From assembly GCA_008729055.1 (NCBI GenBank), contig SDUX01000006.1, positions 3,088,842-3,152,841 of the forward strand: a DNA stretch of 64,000 bases. The letters run 5' to 3'. Source of the DNA: Pyropia haitanensis. Taxonomy: Eukaryota > Rhodophyta > Bangiophyceae > Bangiales > Bangiaceae. The stretch's first letter is position 1; each line of letters opens with the position of its first letter. The notes under the pieces are model-generated. The model was given only the letters and a program-made list of their open reading frames with translations, was not told the DNA's origin and did no database searches. The position numbers and the translations under genes are program-made. Shown here one piece after another: positions 33,599 to 43,282 of this stretch.

Positions 33599-34552
33599 GT
33601 TGGCCTCCTTGGTGTGGGTGGAGTGCGGTTGCCGTCGCGGGCGGCCACTGGTGGTGTGCCTGGTTGCTCTGCAGCTTACCTACAGTTGTCGGCCACGGTG
33701 GGGCTTGCGCTGTGTGTGGTGCCCGTCTGAGGTTGCCGTAGTTTGGCACCGCGACGGAGGGCGGTGGGGTGGAGACGTTCCGCGTGTCGTTGTAGGTGAG
33801 AGACGGGCGACGACCGTGCTTGCTGGCGTAAGTGTTTCCACTCCCAAGCTTGTGGCGTGTTCTCTCGTGGTGCGCTGGGTCATGTGTTGAAGCGATGGCG
33901 TGCGATGCGGTGCTCGTCCGCTCAGGTAGTGTGGGGAGCGCCTTGGTGCCGCCCAGCGCGGCGAGGTTCATGGTGCGATGATGGTTGCTCCGCGGACAGC
34001 TCGGTCGCTGACCTCGTTCAAGACACATATATTTTCATGTCGTACACCACTCCTTTGCATCCGTTCATTGGGGCATTCTCAAAATTCTCTCATGTGGTCG
34101 AAGACAAGATCAAGATCAAGACGATGAAACAAGCTCTCAGCCATCTATTGAGCCGGATATGATTCATTGACCAATGGGAAGATGATCCGAACCCAGTATT
34201 GTGCGGATCGGAATTTTTTCGGAGAGCACCAATATTCGGGGCCTCACCACGACCGGCCAACACGCGCTCTCTCGGTCGTGCTCTCGGTTGGCTGCTGGCT
34301 GTTTCCCCCTCTCCCGCGTTGTCGCTCCGCGGCCACCTGTACAGTACAAACGCTGCGGCGGCTACGGGGGTGTGCGCCCCACTTGTTCTGCTCGCTTGTC
34401 CCATCCCTTGCTTCCTCCTTCCCCCTCCTCCTGCTCCCCCTCCCCTGACGTTGTCACCCACTCCCCCAAGGCCACACCACATCTCTTGCCGCCGTCCCTC
34501 CGCGTCACCTTTCCGCCCCCCCCCCCCCGCCCCCCCCAACGTGAGTGCCCCT
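33599..34552. other. Intergenic, less GC-rich
   Basis: 33600-34200 has near-balanced composition and no gene-like frame; it probably holds the 3' region of the PRL-like gene. 34380-34550 on the plus strand is a strong C/T-rich leader ending in CCAACGTGAGTGCCCCTATGG before the next start. The GTGAGT there could also be a 5'-UTR donor site. Confidence 0.5.
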
Positions 34553-34783
34553 ATGGACACGCCCTCCCCCCCCTGCACGCGCAAGCGCTCCCGTGGCGAC
34601 GCGTCTGCGCTGCCAACGCCCGCGTCGACGGCCCGCGGCGGCGGCGGCGGCGGCAGCAGCGGCGGCGGCGGCGGCGGCCTGGGCAGCGGCAGCGCGCCCG
34701 GCAGCGCCATGAGCCTCACCGCCCGCACGTCCTTCCTGTCGGAAGATGCGGATATGATTGACGGCAGTGACGGGGCGTCGCTG

Positions 34784-34814
<31 letters not shown>

Positions 34815-35002
34815 GTGGTGGGGGCGGCGGCGTCGGCGGCGGCGGCGGCAGCGGGCACGCTGGGGGTGGGGCGGCGGCCCCACTGGCGACGGTCACCGCC
34901 GCGCGGGCGGGCGGCAGCGGCGGCGGCGGCGGCGTGCACGGCGCGGACGTGGAGATCCCGGGCGCGATTGTCGTGGAGGAGACGACCGTGGACGTGGACG
35001 AT

Positions 35003-35053
<51 letters not shown>

Positions 35054-35332
35054 GGCGGCGGCCGGTCTGACGGCGCGGCTGCGTATGTCGGGGGCGGCGG
35101 CGGCCGGGGGGCGCACGCGCACGCCGCCGCGGGCCGCCGCGGCGCGGGCGGCCGCCGCCGCCGTGGCGGCGCTCCAGCGGGGCGTGGCGATGGGGGCCCG
35201 CCGGTGGCGGGCGCCGGCGAGGAGCGCGCCTTCCAGTCCATGGTGCTCAACGGGGAGGGGCCGCCGGAGCTGGTCGGCTTCCGCGCCGTCCCAGGCTACC
35301 TGCCCGTCCCAGACATGTACGGCGCCGAGTGA
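34553..35332 (+). CDS. Orphan Gly-rich protein with conserved-looking C-terminal tail
   Basis: The product is 259 residues from ATG 34553, after a C/T-rich leader. It starts MDTPSPPCTRKRSRGDASAL, with a KRSR nuclear-signal-like cluster. After a Gly/Ser stretch comes SLTARTSFLSEDADMIDGSD. Two long polyglycine blocks (GGC arrays near 34790-34850 and 35007-35062) flank HGADVEIPGAIVVEETTVDV. The end is non-repetitive: ERAFQSMVLNGEGPPELV, GFRAVPGYLPVPDMYGAE. The frame is unbroken throughout. A basic N-terminus, acidic middle and structured tail suggest a nuclear protein. I recognise no family. Confidence 0.6.
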
Positions 35333-35927
35333 GGCGGGCGGGGTGGCGGGGAGGGGGGCGGTTGCTGAGGGACCGGGGGGGGGGGGGGGGTGGTCCATGC
35401 CACCGGTCTGGGGGGCGAATCCGCCCTCGTCCGGGGGGGGTGGGGGTGGGGTGTGGTCGTGGAGGCATGGGCGTGCCAGCCGGGCGCCGCGGGGAAGCAA
35501 GGGCGGGGTGGGGCGACGGGCGCAGCGCGGGGGGGACGGGTAGCCCGACGGTGCCGCCATCGCCGTGCCGTTGGGGCGGCGGGGTGGTGCGGGAGGGGCG
35601 GCCGCCGCTGTGCGGTTGGTGCGGGTGTTTGCACCAACGCCTGCTGTCGTCCGCTCACCTCCCTCCCACCCCCGGCTGCCCCTCTTCCTCCCCATCGTCC
35701 TCCTTTGCCCTTCTTGCTGCAGCTACCGAGCGGCCGCTGTGGCGCGCGCGCCACAGTTTTTTTTTTCGGTTTTTACTCTTGACGTGTTGGTGCGCCCTAC
35801 CCCGCTCCGTCCTGTCCCATCGACCCGCCGGCCGCGGTCCCCCCTCTGTGCGTGCCCGCCGGCGGCGCGGCGAGCGGCGGCGGCGGCGGTGGTGGCGGCG
35901 GTGGCGGCGGTGGCGGCGGCGGCGGCA

Positions 35928-35959
<32 letters not shown>

Positions 35960-36482
35960 ACGGGCGACGCGCGCGGCAGACGGTGGGGCACTGCCGCCTC
36001 TCCGCCTTTTTTTGTGGCCGTCCCCTCTCGCTGGGCGGGCGGCTGTGCTCACGCGGCGCGCCCGGGGGAGGGGAAAATGGGCGACCTGCCCGCGGCAGTT
36101 CAGGATGCCACCGTGTCGTGGCGTGACGGCGAGACCAGGTCGGATTGGGGGGGGGGGAGGTGGCACCGGGCTGTTGTACGCAGCGGGTGCGGCCCAGGAA
36201 GGGATGGACAGGGACCGTGGCCTGGAATCGAAGCGGTCTGTCCGCACCCCGGTTACTTCCCGCTGGCCGACTGGCCGCCCCGTTTCTTTCCTTGCCTTCC
36301 CTGTCGCTGTCACCGCCCCACTTGCTATCCTCGTCTCCTCTGCCGCCCCACCCCTCGCCCCCCCCCCCACCTCACTACCGGCGGCCCACCACCTCGGTAC
36401 GCTGGACGCGCGCACCCACGGTGTTGTCCACCTCGCCTCGTCCGTCTCGCTGGGAATTGGCTTCGCGCCGTGGCGGGCGGCC
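35333..36482. other. Intergenic with hairpin-T and GGC array
   Basis: 35333-35640 is G-rich. A 20-base perfect palindrome followed by ten T is at 35737-35766 (listed separately). A GGC/GGT array lies at 35875-35960. 36270-36370 on the plus strand is C/T-rich. No convincing gene was found. Confidence 0.45.
35737..35766 (+). repeat. Perfect hairpin followed by T10
   Basis: CTGTGGCGCG is followed directly by its reverse complement CGCGCCACAG, then ten T (35757-35766). It looks like a hairpin-plus-U-tract terminator, although in a nuclear genome such a T-run would end only RNA polymerase III transcripts. The stem core CTGTGGCG/CGCCACAG with following T-rich DNA is shared with the palindrome at 6296-6318. 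Confidence 0.7.
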
Positions 36483-37175
36483 ATGCCACTCGTGCGGCGG
36501 CGCCGCGTCTTCCACCGGGCGACGCGGCCGGCGCGTCGGCTATTCATGGCGGTCGGCGCGTCGGTGGTGGCGGCCAAGGACAAGCTCGGGGGGACGGACC
36601 CCCCGCGGCGCCGACGCGCCCCCTCCCGCCGCGAGTGTGGTCGTGCCTGGCCGTTGAGGCGAGCCGGCCGACCTTTGTGGGTGTGCGTGTCGCCCGTCGG
36701 CGGCCACCGCCGTCGAGGCAGGGACGACCGCGCGCGTGCGGGGGCTGGAGCGAAGCGGCCGGCGGTGCGGGCTGCCGCCGCTGCCGCCGCTGCTGCCACG
36801 GCGCGCCGCCGCGGTGGGGGCGCGGCCCCCCTGGTGCAGCGGCGGCGTTCGCCCTGTGGCGGGCGGCCGCCGCCGCGCGTCGGCCACGCGGGCGGCACGC
36901 GCCCATCCCGGCCGCACCTTTGGCGGCGGGGGTGGCGGCGGGGGTGGCGGCGCGCGCGCCGCCGCCGTGGCGGCGGCGGCTGCAACCCCCGGCTGGGAGG
37001 GGAGAGGGGTGGGGGGAGGGGGGGCGGCGGCGACGGCGAGCGCACGTTCACCCTGCTTGCGTTGGCGGCGGCCGTGGCGGCTGCCGCCGCCGCCGTTGCG
37101 GCCGCCGCGGTGCTGGCGGAGGGGGCGGCGCGCCCGCCGACGCGGCGGCCGTCGCCGTGGGCGGTGGCGGCCTAG
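36483..37175 (+). CDS. Possible membrane protein with C-terminal helix, unrecognised
   Basis: From ATG 36483 the frame reads MPLVRRRRVFHRATRPARRL and FMAVGASVVAAKDKLGG, which look gene-like, then a long Arg/Gly-rich section that may be in the wrong frame (another frame reads VWSCLAVEASRPTFVGVRVA). The last part, ERTFTLLALAAAVAAAAAAV, is a good C-terminal hydrophobic helix, ending PSPWAVAA at 37175. A C/T-rich leader lies at 36270-36370. One or more homopolymer frame breaks or an intron are likely in the middle. Low confidence. Confidence 0.35.
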   Translation: MPLVRRRRVFHRATRPARRLFMAVGASVVAAKDKLGGTDPPRRRRAPSRRECGRAWPLRRAGRPLWVCVSPVGGHRRRGRDDRARAGAGAKRPAVRAAAAAAAAATARRRGGGAAPLVQRRRSPCGGRPPPRVGHAGGTRPSRPHLWRRGWRRGWRRARRRRGGGGCNPRLGGERGGGRGGGGDGERTFTLLALAAAVAAAAAAVAAAAVLAEGAARPPTRRPSPWAVAA

Positions 37176-37556
37176 CCGGGGGGGGCCCCGCGCGCCGCCG
37201 GGCGCGACGCGTGGATGCCCGCCTGGGGCACCGCCCACGGCCGGTCTGGGTGGCCGCCAGCACCGCCGGGGGCGGCGGCGGGGGCGGGTGTGGTGGCGGC
37301 GGCGGAGGCGGGGGTGCCTGCCGTGCATTGCTACGCTGTGGGGACCCACGCGGCCAGTAGGTCCAGACAGAGACGGCCAGTACCCGCCGTGCGGCGCGCC
37401 CGTCGGCGGCAGTGGCCCGTTGCGTGGTGAGGGCAGGAGCGGGCGTCGCCCGCTCCGAGTGGCCTTGGAACTACGCCCCTAACCACACCAACACACCCCA
37501 CTGGAAACACTGGGCGGGGCCCTCCCGCAGTCGGGTCCCGGCATGAACACTGGCGG

Positions 37557-38612
37557 TCAACGACAGATGCGGGTCTGGAAAGCCCACACCTTGTAGCGCA
37601 GGAACTCACCCGCGTGTCGCCCCGCGTTGCGGCACCACGGCTCCTTCCCGGCTGTCATGCACGAGTAGCACGGCTCCACCTCTGACGTGGAGTAGACGCC
37701 ATGCATCTTGTACTTCCAGCACTGGGACTTGGCCGACGTGCCGCTGCGGGCGGGCTCTGCAAAGCGCCAGGTGATCTCATTCTTGTCGCGCAGCGTCGCG
37801 AACAGCACCCCGTGCGCGACCTCCACGTGCGCCGTCACCACCGGCCCCGCCGCGTCGAGGATGGCGTGGTAAAAGCCCCGCTCGTCGCACTTGATGTTGC
37901 GGATGGTGGAGACCTTGCCGCCCGTGCGCAGCCGCACCACATCCAGCCTGCCGCTGCCGCCAAAGCAGAACGCCTCGACGCCGACACGGTACGACGTGGA
38001 GCACGTTGTCGTCGGCCCGCCGCGGCCGACCGCCGGTGCGGCGGCGGCCTTGGTGCCGACGACGCCACACACCGCGCCCGCCGCGGCGGAGCCGACCGCG
38101 TGGCCGAGCCGCGGCGGCGGGCCGCCCTTGAGCCAGCACGTGCCCCCGCGGTAGGCCGTCCACGCAAAGTGGCTGCACGCCCGCACGCGCTCACACGCGC
38201 CGCCGCAGTGGGCGGCCGGCACGCGCGTCGAGCCAATGTCGTTGCCCGTCCAGTCGCAGCCGTGCGCCCAGCGGGTGGTGCCGGACGTGCGCCAGGACAA
38301 GGCGGCCGCGGAGGGGGCGGCGTCGCCACCGCCGCCCGCGTGCGCGGCGGGGTGGCGCGCACGGCGCACGCGGCAGGGTGGACGGCGCTCCGTGGGACGG
38401 TGGCTGGGAGCACGACGGGGCGACGGCACCGCACCGCATCGGACCGACCCCCCCCCCCCCCCCCCGCCCCCCCGCCCCCCCCCCCCCCGCGGGGCACCCG
38501 TCATCCCCATCCCCACCCCGCCCGCCCTCGCGCCGCCGCCGGCCGCCGTCGTCACGCGCCGCCGCGACGGCCGCGGCGGCGGCGGCGGCGGCGGCCGCCA
38601 ACGGCCCGTCAC
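37557..38612 (-). CDS. PAN/apple-domain protein, probably secreted
   Basis: The frame is 351 residues; the true N-terminus is uncertain because long C-runs at 38450-38489 may hide frame changes, and no clear signal peptide is seen. A PAN/apple-type domain is clear: GCDWTGNDIGSTRV, AAHCGGACERVRACSHFAWT and YRGGTCWLKGG keep the expected Cys spacing and the GNDI and HFAWT motifs of protein- or sugar-binding PAN domains. A second region follows, with TTCSTSYRVGVEAFCFGG, TIRNIKCDERGFYHAILD and a Cys-rich end (CWKYKMHGVYSTSEVEPCYS, TRICR). That part matches no family I know. An extracellular adhesion or cell-wall role is inferred from the PAN domain and cysteines. Confidence 0.75.
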   Translation of the reverse strand: MTGRWRPPPPPPPRPSRRRVTTAAGGGARAGGVGMGMTGAPRGGGGRGGGGGGGGSVRCGAVPSPRRAPSHRPTERRPPCRVRRARHPAAHAGGGGDAAPSAAALSWRTSGTTRWAHGCDWTGNDIGSTRVPAAHCGGACERVRACSHFAWTAYRGGTCWLKGGPPPRLGHAVGSAAAGAVCGVVGTKAAAAPAVGRGGPTTTCSTSYRVGVEAFCFGGSGRLDVVRLRTGGKVSTIRNIKCDERGFYHAILDAAGPVVTAHVEVAHGVLFATLRDKNEITWRFAEPARSGTSAKSQCWKYKMHGVYSTSEVEPCYSCMTAGKEPWCRNAGRHAGEFLRYKVWAFQTRICR

Positions 38613-39225
38613 GGGGCGGCCGCCGGCGCCCCCCCCCCCCCTACCCTACTACCGCCGCCACCATCCCCCCCGCCCGTGCCGCGGCCGGCGGCCACGCCGC
38701 CGGGGGCGTCCCGCACCGCCGTCGGGCGTCGCGCGGGGTGGCGGCGGGAACCGACGAGTGGCACCGGGGGGGGGGGGGGGGGGGGGTGGCGCGACCGCCG
38801 ACGGGCGGCGGGTCCGCCTGGTGGACCCCCCGCGGGGACGAGTCGGCGATTCCCGCCCGCGCCGCCGGTGTGGCTCGGGTGCGCCCCCCTTCCAGCGGCC
38901 GACGGGCGGCCGCCACTCCAGCGCCCATTTTGTTGACACGGGCGGCACGCCGGTCCAGCCGCTGGCTATCCCCCCCCCCCCCCCTCCCCCAACGCGGCAC
39001 CGGCCTCTCCCCCCCCTGCTACTCAACGTTGCGGTGGCGCACGCGTCGTGCGGCTCCGGCCCCCCCCCGCGACGACGACGACGACGACCACGTCCCGCCG
39101 CCGTTTGACCCCCCCCCCCCCCCCCACCCGCCGGCGCCCCGTCTCCCCACCCCTCCCGCCGCCCCGTGCCGGCCCGCCCGGCCGCCGCGGCGCCACCGCG
39201 GCGCGGATGGGCGGCGCGCCGCACC

Positions 39226-39262
<37 letters not shown>

Positions 39263-39416
39263 ACGGCGGGCGGCGTTCCTCCCCCCCGCCGCGGCGGCAC
39301 CACCGCCGCCGCCGCCGCGGCGTGGCGGCCAGACGGCGCGCGCCGACGGGCCGCCGCCGCGCCGCCGCGGCTACCGTGCCGCCGCCGCCGCCGCCGCGAG
39401 TGGCCCGCCGCGGGCC
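38613..39416. other. Probable divergent promoter region
   Basis: It lies between the minus-strand PAN gene and the plus-strand gene starting at 39417. The region is very GC-rich with G19 near 38767-38786 and several C-runs. Frames on both strands are Arg/Pro/Gly shadows. No gene can be supported. Confidence 0.4.
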
Positions 39417-39430
39417 ATGGACCCGCCGCC

Positions 39431-39462
<32 letters not shown>

Positions 39463-39923
39463 CGCTGCCGCCGCCGCCGCCGCTGGTTGCGTTCCGCGTT
39501 GAGGTGACGGCGGCCGCGGCGGGCCGCCGGCTGACCGTCCATGGCTTTGCGCCGACCGCGGCAGGTATGGAGGGGGCGGGGGGGGGGAGGGCCGCGAGGG
39601 GGGAGGGGATTGACACGGCCACGCCGACGGTGGCGCGTGTGGTGGAGCGGCTGGACGGGAAGGGGGGAGGGGCGGTTGCCGGTGGTGCCGCGCCGCCCGT
39701 GCCACGGCGCTGCGCTGGACACTGACACGGACTGGACGGGTGGGGACGACCGTGGTACCCCGTTGGGCTCCTCGTGGGTGCTACCGTGGCGCCGATGGTG
39801 CGTGTTGTCATCCCCCCCCACCCCCCCCGCAGTCGTTGAGGACATCACCCGGCGGGTGTGTCCCCCCCCGGCATCACCCACCGGCAGGTGGAGCGCACGC
39901 TGCGCGTCGGCGGGCGCGACGCG

Positions 39924-39954
<31 letters not shown>

Positions 39955-40161
39955 CCACCGCCGCCACCGCCGCCGCTGCCGCCGCCACGGCGGCAGCGGC
40001 GGCGGCGGCCGACGGCCACCCCGTCCGCCACACGCTGGTGCTGCTCGTCGCGGCGCCGTCGGGGGCGGCGGCGCTCGCGCTGCCCGCCGCCCTCGGCCGT
40101 GCGGGCGCGCTGCTGACGCGCGTCACGCACGGGGCGGCGGCGGCGGGGGTGGTGGCCGCCG

Positions 40162-40192
<31 letters not shown>

Positions 40193-40341
40193 CGACGGGA
40201 CGAGGGGGGGGGGGTGGGGGGGGGGGGGGGGGGTGCCCCGCCGACGGCGTGACGACAACCGCGGCAGCGGCGGCGCCGGGGGTGCCGGGGGGGGACCCGG
40301 ATGATGGGTTTGACCGGTGGGCGTACGACACGTCCATCTGA
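39417..40341 (+). CDS. Two-exon orphan gene
   Basis: Exon 1 (39417-39564) begins MDPPPPPP and reads VAFRVEVTAAAAGRRLTVHG and FAPTAAG to a GCAG/GTATGG donor. Exon 2 begins at 39833 after a C-rich tract and GCAG, in matching phase 1: VVEDITRRVCPP. The continuation GITHRQVERTLRVGGRDAPP needs one more C in the C8 run at 39862-39869. After HTLVLLVAAPSGAAALALP and poly-Ala, the end DPDDGFDRWAYDTSI (TGA 40339-40341) lies in a third frame past G11 and G18 runs (40204-40233). The first exon has a long GCC array coding polyproline. The structured pieces look like one small soluble protein. I recognise no family. Confidence 0.5.
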
Positions 40342-40996
40342 GGGTGAGGGGGGGGAGGGGGAGGGGGAGGGGGGGGGGGGGGGGGGCGCGGCAGCTGGGG
40401 CGTCCCGGCGGCGGTGGGCGTCGCCGCCACCCGCCGCCGCCACCAACGGAACCGCCACCGACGCCGCCACCGCCACCACCGCGGCGGCCGCCGCCGCCGC
40501 CGCCTCCACCTGCCGCGGCGGCCGCCGCCGCCGCCACCACCGACCAGCGGCGGTGGGGCGTGGGGTACCGGCGCCGCCGGGTACGGGTGCCGCCACGCCT
40601 GCGCGGCGCGCGAGCCCGACGTGGGGGACCGCGTCAAGCCCCCCCAGAGGGCGGGTGCCCACAACGGAAGCCACCAAAAAAAAAAAACACTATGGGCACG
40701 AGGCGGACCCGCCACGGAACACGTCTCGTTTGGCACGCGGCCGCCCCCACCGTGGCGGCGTGCGCTCAGACGGTCGGCAGCCGCGCAGCGGTCGCCGCGA
40801 CGCCCGTCGCGGCCGCCGCGGCCGCCGCGGTGAAAGCGCGGTGGCCCCCGCCGGGAGCCTACCCCGCGTGCGACAAGCGCAGCGCCTGTACGAACTCACC
40901 CCCCCCCCCCCCCCCCATCCTCACCCCCCCTGGTCCGCGCTCCCCCCCCCCGCCTGGTCCGTCTCCCCCCCCCCCCCCCGATCCGCCCCGCCTTTG
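40342..40996. other. Spacer between convergent genes
   Basis: This is the space between the stop codons of the two-exon orphan gene and the PAPS transporter. It holds G-runs (40342-40386), GCC arrays and an A-run of ten at 40676-40686. No gene is seen. Confidence 0.45.
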
Positions 40997-41689
40997 CTAC
41001 CGGGAGGACGCCCCCCCCGCCCGCGCGCGCGTGGCCTTGGTGGACTGCAGGTACCCGAGCGCCGCAAACACCACCACCGCCGCCGCCCACTGGGACAGCC
41101 CCAGGTGGTGGCCAAAGAGCGCGTTGGACAGCACCACCGAGCCCAGCTGCCGCAGCGTCATCACCGCCGTGTACACCACCGCCCCGTACGACTTGATCGC
41201 CACGTTGATCGCCACCTGCGACACGACGGCGGCGGCGGCGAGCGCCGCCGCGTCCGCCGCGAGGCCGCGGTGCGTCGCGACAAAGGCGACCGCGGCGCCG
41301 GCGGCGCCCGACGCGGCGAGCAGCCCCGCCGACAGCGCCGCCGCGGCCGCGTTGATCCACAGCAGCTGCTGCAGGACGCCGTGGCCATAGACGCGGAACA
41401 GCGCCTGCTGCGCCGTCGACGTGAGCGCGTCAAAGAGGAGGTAGCCACCGAGGAGCGCGACGCCAACGGCGGTGGCCAGCCACGACGGGCCGGGCGGCAG
41501 GCCCGCCGCCCACACGCCGCCGGTCGTGGCCGCCACGTCGGCGGCGGTGGCCGCCGCCGCGTCGGCGGCGGCGGGGGACGCGGCGCTCGCCGCCGCCGCC
41601 GCCGCCGCCGCCGCGGCGGCCGCGCCCGCCGCGACCGCCCCCCGGCTGGTCGCCGCCGACAGGGCGCCGTCGGCCGCCGGCGACGCGGC

Positions 41690-41724
<35 letters not shown>

Positions 41725-42450
41725 CGGCCGCACCGGCAGCGTCGACGCCCGCCCCCCCCGCCGCCTCGGCCACCTTGGCCACCACCGCCGCCGCCGTCGG
41801 CCGCGACGACGGGCTCGTTGCGAGCACCACCCCCGCCCCCGCCGCGATGGCCAGCCCCGCCGCCACGTCCGCCCCACTGTACAGCGGCCCGCCGGCGCGG
41901 ACGCGCAGCACCGCCATGACCGCGACCACCTTGGTGCACTTGCCCACCGACAGCGTCGGGAAGGGAATCCACCGGAGCGCCTCGTACTGGCAGCTGGTCG
42001 CGACAACGTTGAACAGCGACACCGCGCCGTACTCACGGACGGGTGCGACGGGGAAGAAGACCGACCAGTCGCGGAGTGCCACGGCGGTGGCGGCCGCGAC
42101 GGCGACCGCGGCGAGGCGGTTCGCCACGACCAGCAGGAGGGAGTGCACAAACGCGTCGCCCGGGTGGCCTGGGGGGGCGCCGACGCGCGCGTACGGGCGG
42201 GTCATGATGCGCTCCTGGAGGACGCCGTACGCGGTGAGGCTCGCAAAGAGGACCGCCGAGCAGAGGAGGAGCTTGGCGGAAGACGCGGGGGGGGTCAAGT
42301 CCCCGGCCTTGACGCCGCCGCGGGCGGGGGGAGCAGGGGGGGGGGTGGGCAGCGGAGGCGCCGCCGACGGCGCCACTTGCTGCGCTGCCGCTGCCGCCGC
42401 CACCGCTGACGCTGCGGCCGCCACCACCGCCGCCGCCGACACCGCCACCG

Positions 42451-42503
<53 letters not shown>

Positions 42504-42517
42504 CCCCAGAGCCCCAT
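40997..42517 (-). CDS. SLC35B2: PAPS transporter (SLC35B2/PAPST-like nucleotide sulfate transporter)
   Basis: The family carries 3'-phosphoadenosine 5'-phosphosulfate from the cytosol into the Golgi for sulfation of polysaccharides. The 506-residue product from ATG 42517 has a poly-Ala N-terminus and then the family signature YGVLQERIMTRPYARVG, helices with VREYGAVSLFNVVATSCQYE and ALRWIPFPTLSVGKCTKVV, GGYLLFDALTSTAQQALF, and AVVYTAVMTLRQLGSVVLSN. Seven or more hydrophobic helices are visible. An Ala-rich insert of about 110 residues splits the protein after the fifth helix or so. A further upstream extension is possible (see 42518-43282). In a red alga it would supply sulfate donor for sulfated galactans of the cell wall; that link is inference. 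Confidence 0.85.
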
Positions 42518-43282
42518 CACTCCCCGGCGCGACGAGCGGCCGACCCACCTTGCTCAGCAGCCGGTAGTGGGCTCCCCCCCCGCCCCCCCCCCCCCCCCCC
42601 CTCCCCTGTCCGACGACGACAGGCTCAGCCCCCCCCCCCCACCCGTGGCCGGTTTCCCCCCCCCCGCGCTCGGCTTTCCTCCCCCCCCCGCGCCCACCAC
42701 CGCGGCCGACGCCGACAGGCGGAGGAGGGGCTCCACCCCCCCCCCACCCCCGCCGGCGCCGCCCCCCCCCCCGCCGCCCCGGCCGCCCGGCGAGATGGGC
42801 ACCACAACGACGCCGCCGTGGGCACGCCGCGGGCTCCCCTCCACCCCACGCGGCGGCGGCCGTGGCGGCGACAACGTCGCGCCGGCGGCGGCAGGGGCGC
42901 GGCCGCCGGGACCGCCGCCGCCGCTGCCGCCGCCGCCGCCGCTGCCGCCGACGCCCCCCCCGCGGGTGCCAGCGCCACCACCATCGGGCGCACCCGCCGG
43001 CGGCAGTCCCCCCCCACCGCCGGCGCGCCCCCCCCCCCGGCGGGGCGGGGGTGGTGGCCCCATCCCCCACGGCCGCCCCCCCCCTCGCCAAGCCGCCGCG
43101 GCACGCCTCGTGGCGTTGTTGCTGCCACCCGCCGTCCCCGCCGCCCCCCCAGCCCACCCCCCTCGCCGCTTCCCCCCCCTCCCCCCCCCCCACCCCCCCC
43201 CCGTCGGCCGCCCCCCCGACCCCCTCCCCGCCCCCCTTCTCCCCACCACCCGGTCCCGGCGGTGGTGCCCTCGTTGCGTCAC
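42518..43282 (-). other. Possible upstream coding extension of the PAPS transporter
   Basis: Minus-strand readings just upstream of the transporter ATG look like disordered protein rather than shadow: GGVVVVPISPGGRGG, EPLLRLSASAAVVGAGG, GLSLSSSDRGG, then AHYRLLSKVGRPLVAPGSD in another frame, with C-runs between them. AGCAAG/GTGGGT after LLSK could also be a splice donor. They could form an N-terminal extension of the transporter or a short upstream gene. Several homopolymers prevent a firm reading. Confidence 0.3.

Noticed and set aside
35737..35766. Bacterial-type intrinsic terminator and hence prokaryotic DNA
   Set aside because: Surrounding genes are eukaryotic with introns, so rho-independent termination does not apply. 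Kept only as a hairpin element.
40301..42409. Plus-strand open frame of 702 codons across the PAPS transporter
   Set aside because: It is an Arg/Gly/His-rich shadow; the minus strand has the transporter signature and helices.
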